Shown one piece after another: positions 63,607 through 64,000 of a stretch of DNA of 64,000 nucleotides. The translations under genes and the position numbers were made by a program. This DNA comes from Bactericera cockerelli (taxonomy: Eukaryota; Arthropoda; Insecta; Hemiptera; Triozidae): the NCBI GenBank assembly GCA_024516035.1, contig CM044959.1:27678605-27742604 (forward strand), written 5' to 3'. Within the stretch, counting starts at the first letter, position 1; the number at the start of each line of letters is the position of its first letter. The notes beneath the pieces are model-generated. The model did no database searches. It was not told the DNA's origin and was given only the letters and a program-made list of their open reading frames with translations.

Positions 63607-64000
63607 TAAGAGTAACATGTCGGTCATTGGTCTATGAATTAACATCTTCATGTAAGGATTTTATTTATGGACATCTCTGTTCCAAAGCTTTACTTTCTTC
63701 CAATTCGTCCACTTGAATCCACTTTGGTTAGAAAGAAAAATACGGCTTTTGTTTTAGAATTGGAGGTAGAAGACACAGGATATTCTAAATGAGTCTAATA
63801 TTTAATAGATATTGAAGATTTATGCACATTAATTTAAAAAAAAAAATATTTATCAACTTTGCAGAATACTAGCTCCTAGTATGTAAAATGAGCAAGTGTC
63901 TCCCAGAATTGTTTAATAAGAAGAGCTATTTCAAAAGTTCATTCTGAGCAGTATAATAAGGACTGTGTCAAGTTAAGAAGTAAGTACATACCTCTATTGC

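Larger units (their letters stand above)
61934..64000. other. Region downstream of LARP4, no gene seen
   Basis: AT-rich, with the hairpin at 62335-62470, a CAGGGTCTCC-type end at about 63060, the Helitron-like element at 63384-63606 and a segment near 63690-63745 that matches 31275-31330 in inverse (ACCAAAGTGGATTCAA). No coding exon could be supported. Confidence 0.4.

Overview
The window looks like an AT-rich, repeat-dense nuclear genome segment from an animal, most likely an insect. The reasons are short exons with GT-AG introns, heavy loads of tRNA-derived SINEs, foldback and MITE elements, Helitron-like elements and Tc1/mariner-type elements. A hemipteran is my tentative guess from the general look of the repeats; nothing in the sequence proves it. 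All exon boundaries were worked out by eye from splice sites, reading phase and recalled similarity to known families. No search was run.

Layout: (1) 60-4477, minus strand: a complete eight-exon deoxyhypusine synthase gene (366 codons) that reads to its stop near the left edge. (2) 6190-10353, plus strand: a small unrecognised gene, head to head with (1). Its first exon carries a frame conflict and its first intron holds a 1.7 kb foldback transposon. (3) 12780-14560, plus strand: a complete three-exon eIF1 (SUI1) gene of 110 codons. (4) About 19867-61752, plus strand: a roughly 42 kb La-related protein 4 (LARP4/4B-type) gene, about 15 coding exons and 1073 codons as modelled. The La motif and RRM exons at 38.8-45.7 kb are certain; the first one or two coding exons are provisional.

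Most of the remaining DNA is transposon or tandem repeat lying in LARP4 introns. It includes a 1.6 kb 26-bp pyrimidine-strand minisatellite, four 232-234 bp tandem units, a non-LTR retrotransposon with readable ORF1 and ORF2, a Tc1/mariner-like element with internally deleted transposase, a hAT-type element with an 8-bp target duplication nested inside a foldback nested inside another repeat, four small Helitron-like elements and at least three SINE families.

The three recognised genes all act on translation: deoxyhypusine synthase activates eIF5A, eIF1 controls start-codon choice, and LARP4 binds mRNA and supports its stability and translation. The linkage may be chance. The points most worth checking are the LARP4 exon at 46971-47350, which needs a 68-bp GC-rich internal intron (or an indel) to stay in frame; the two possible LARP4 C-termini; the poor start-codon context of eIF1, which fits its known autoregulation; and a 243-bp foldback that ends 27 bases before a LARP4 exon.
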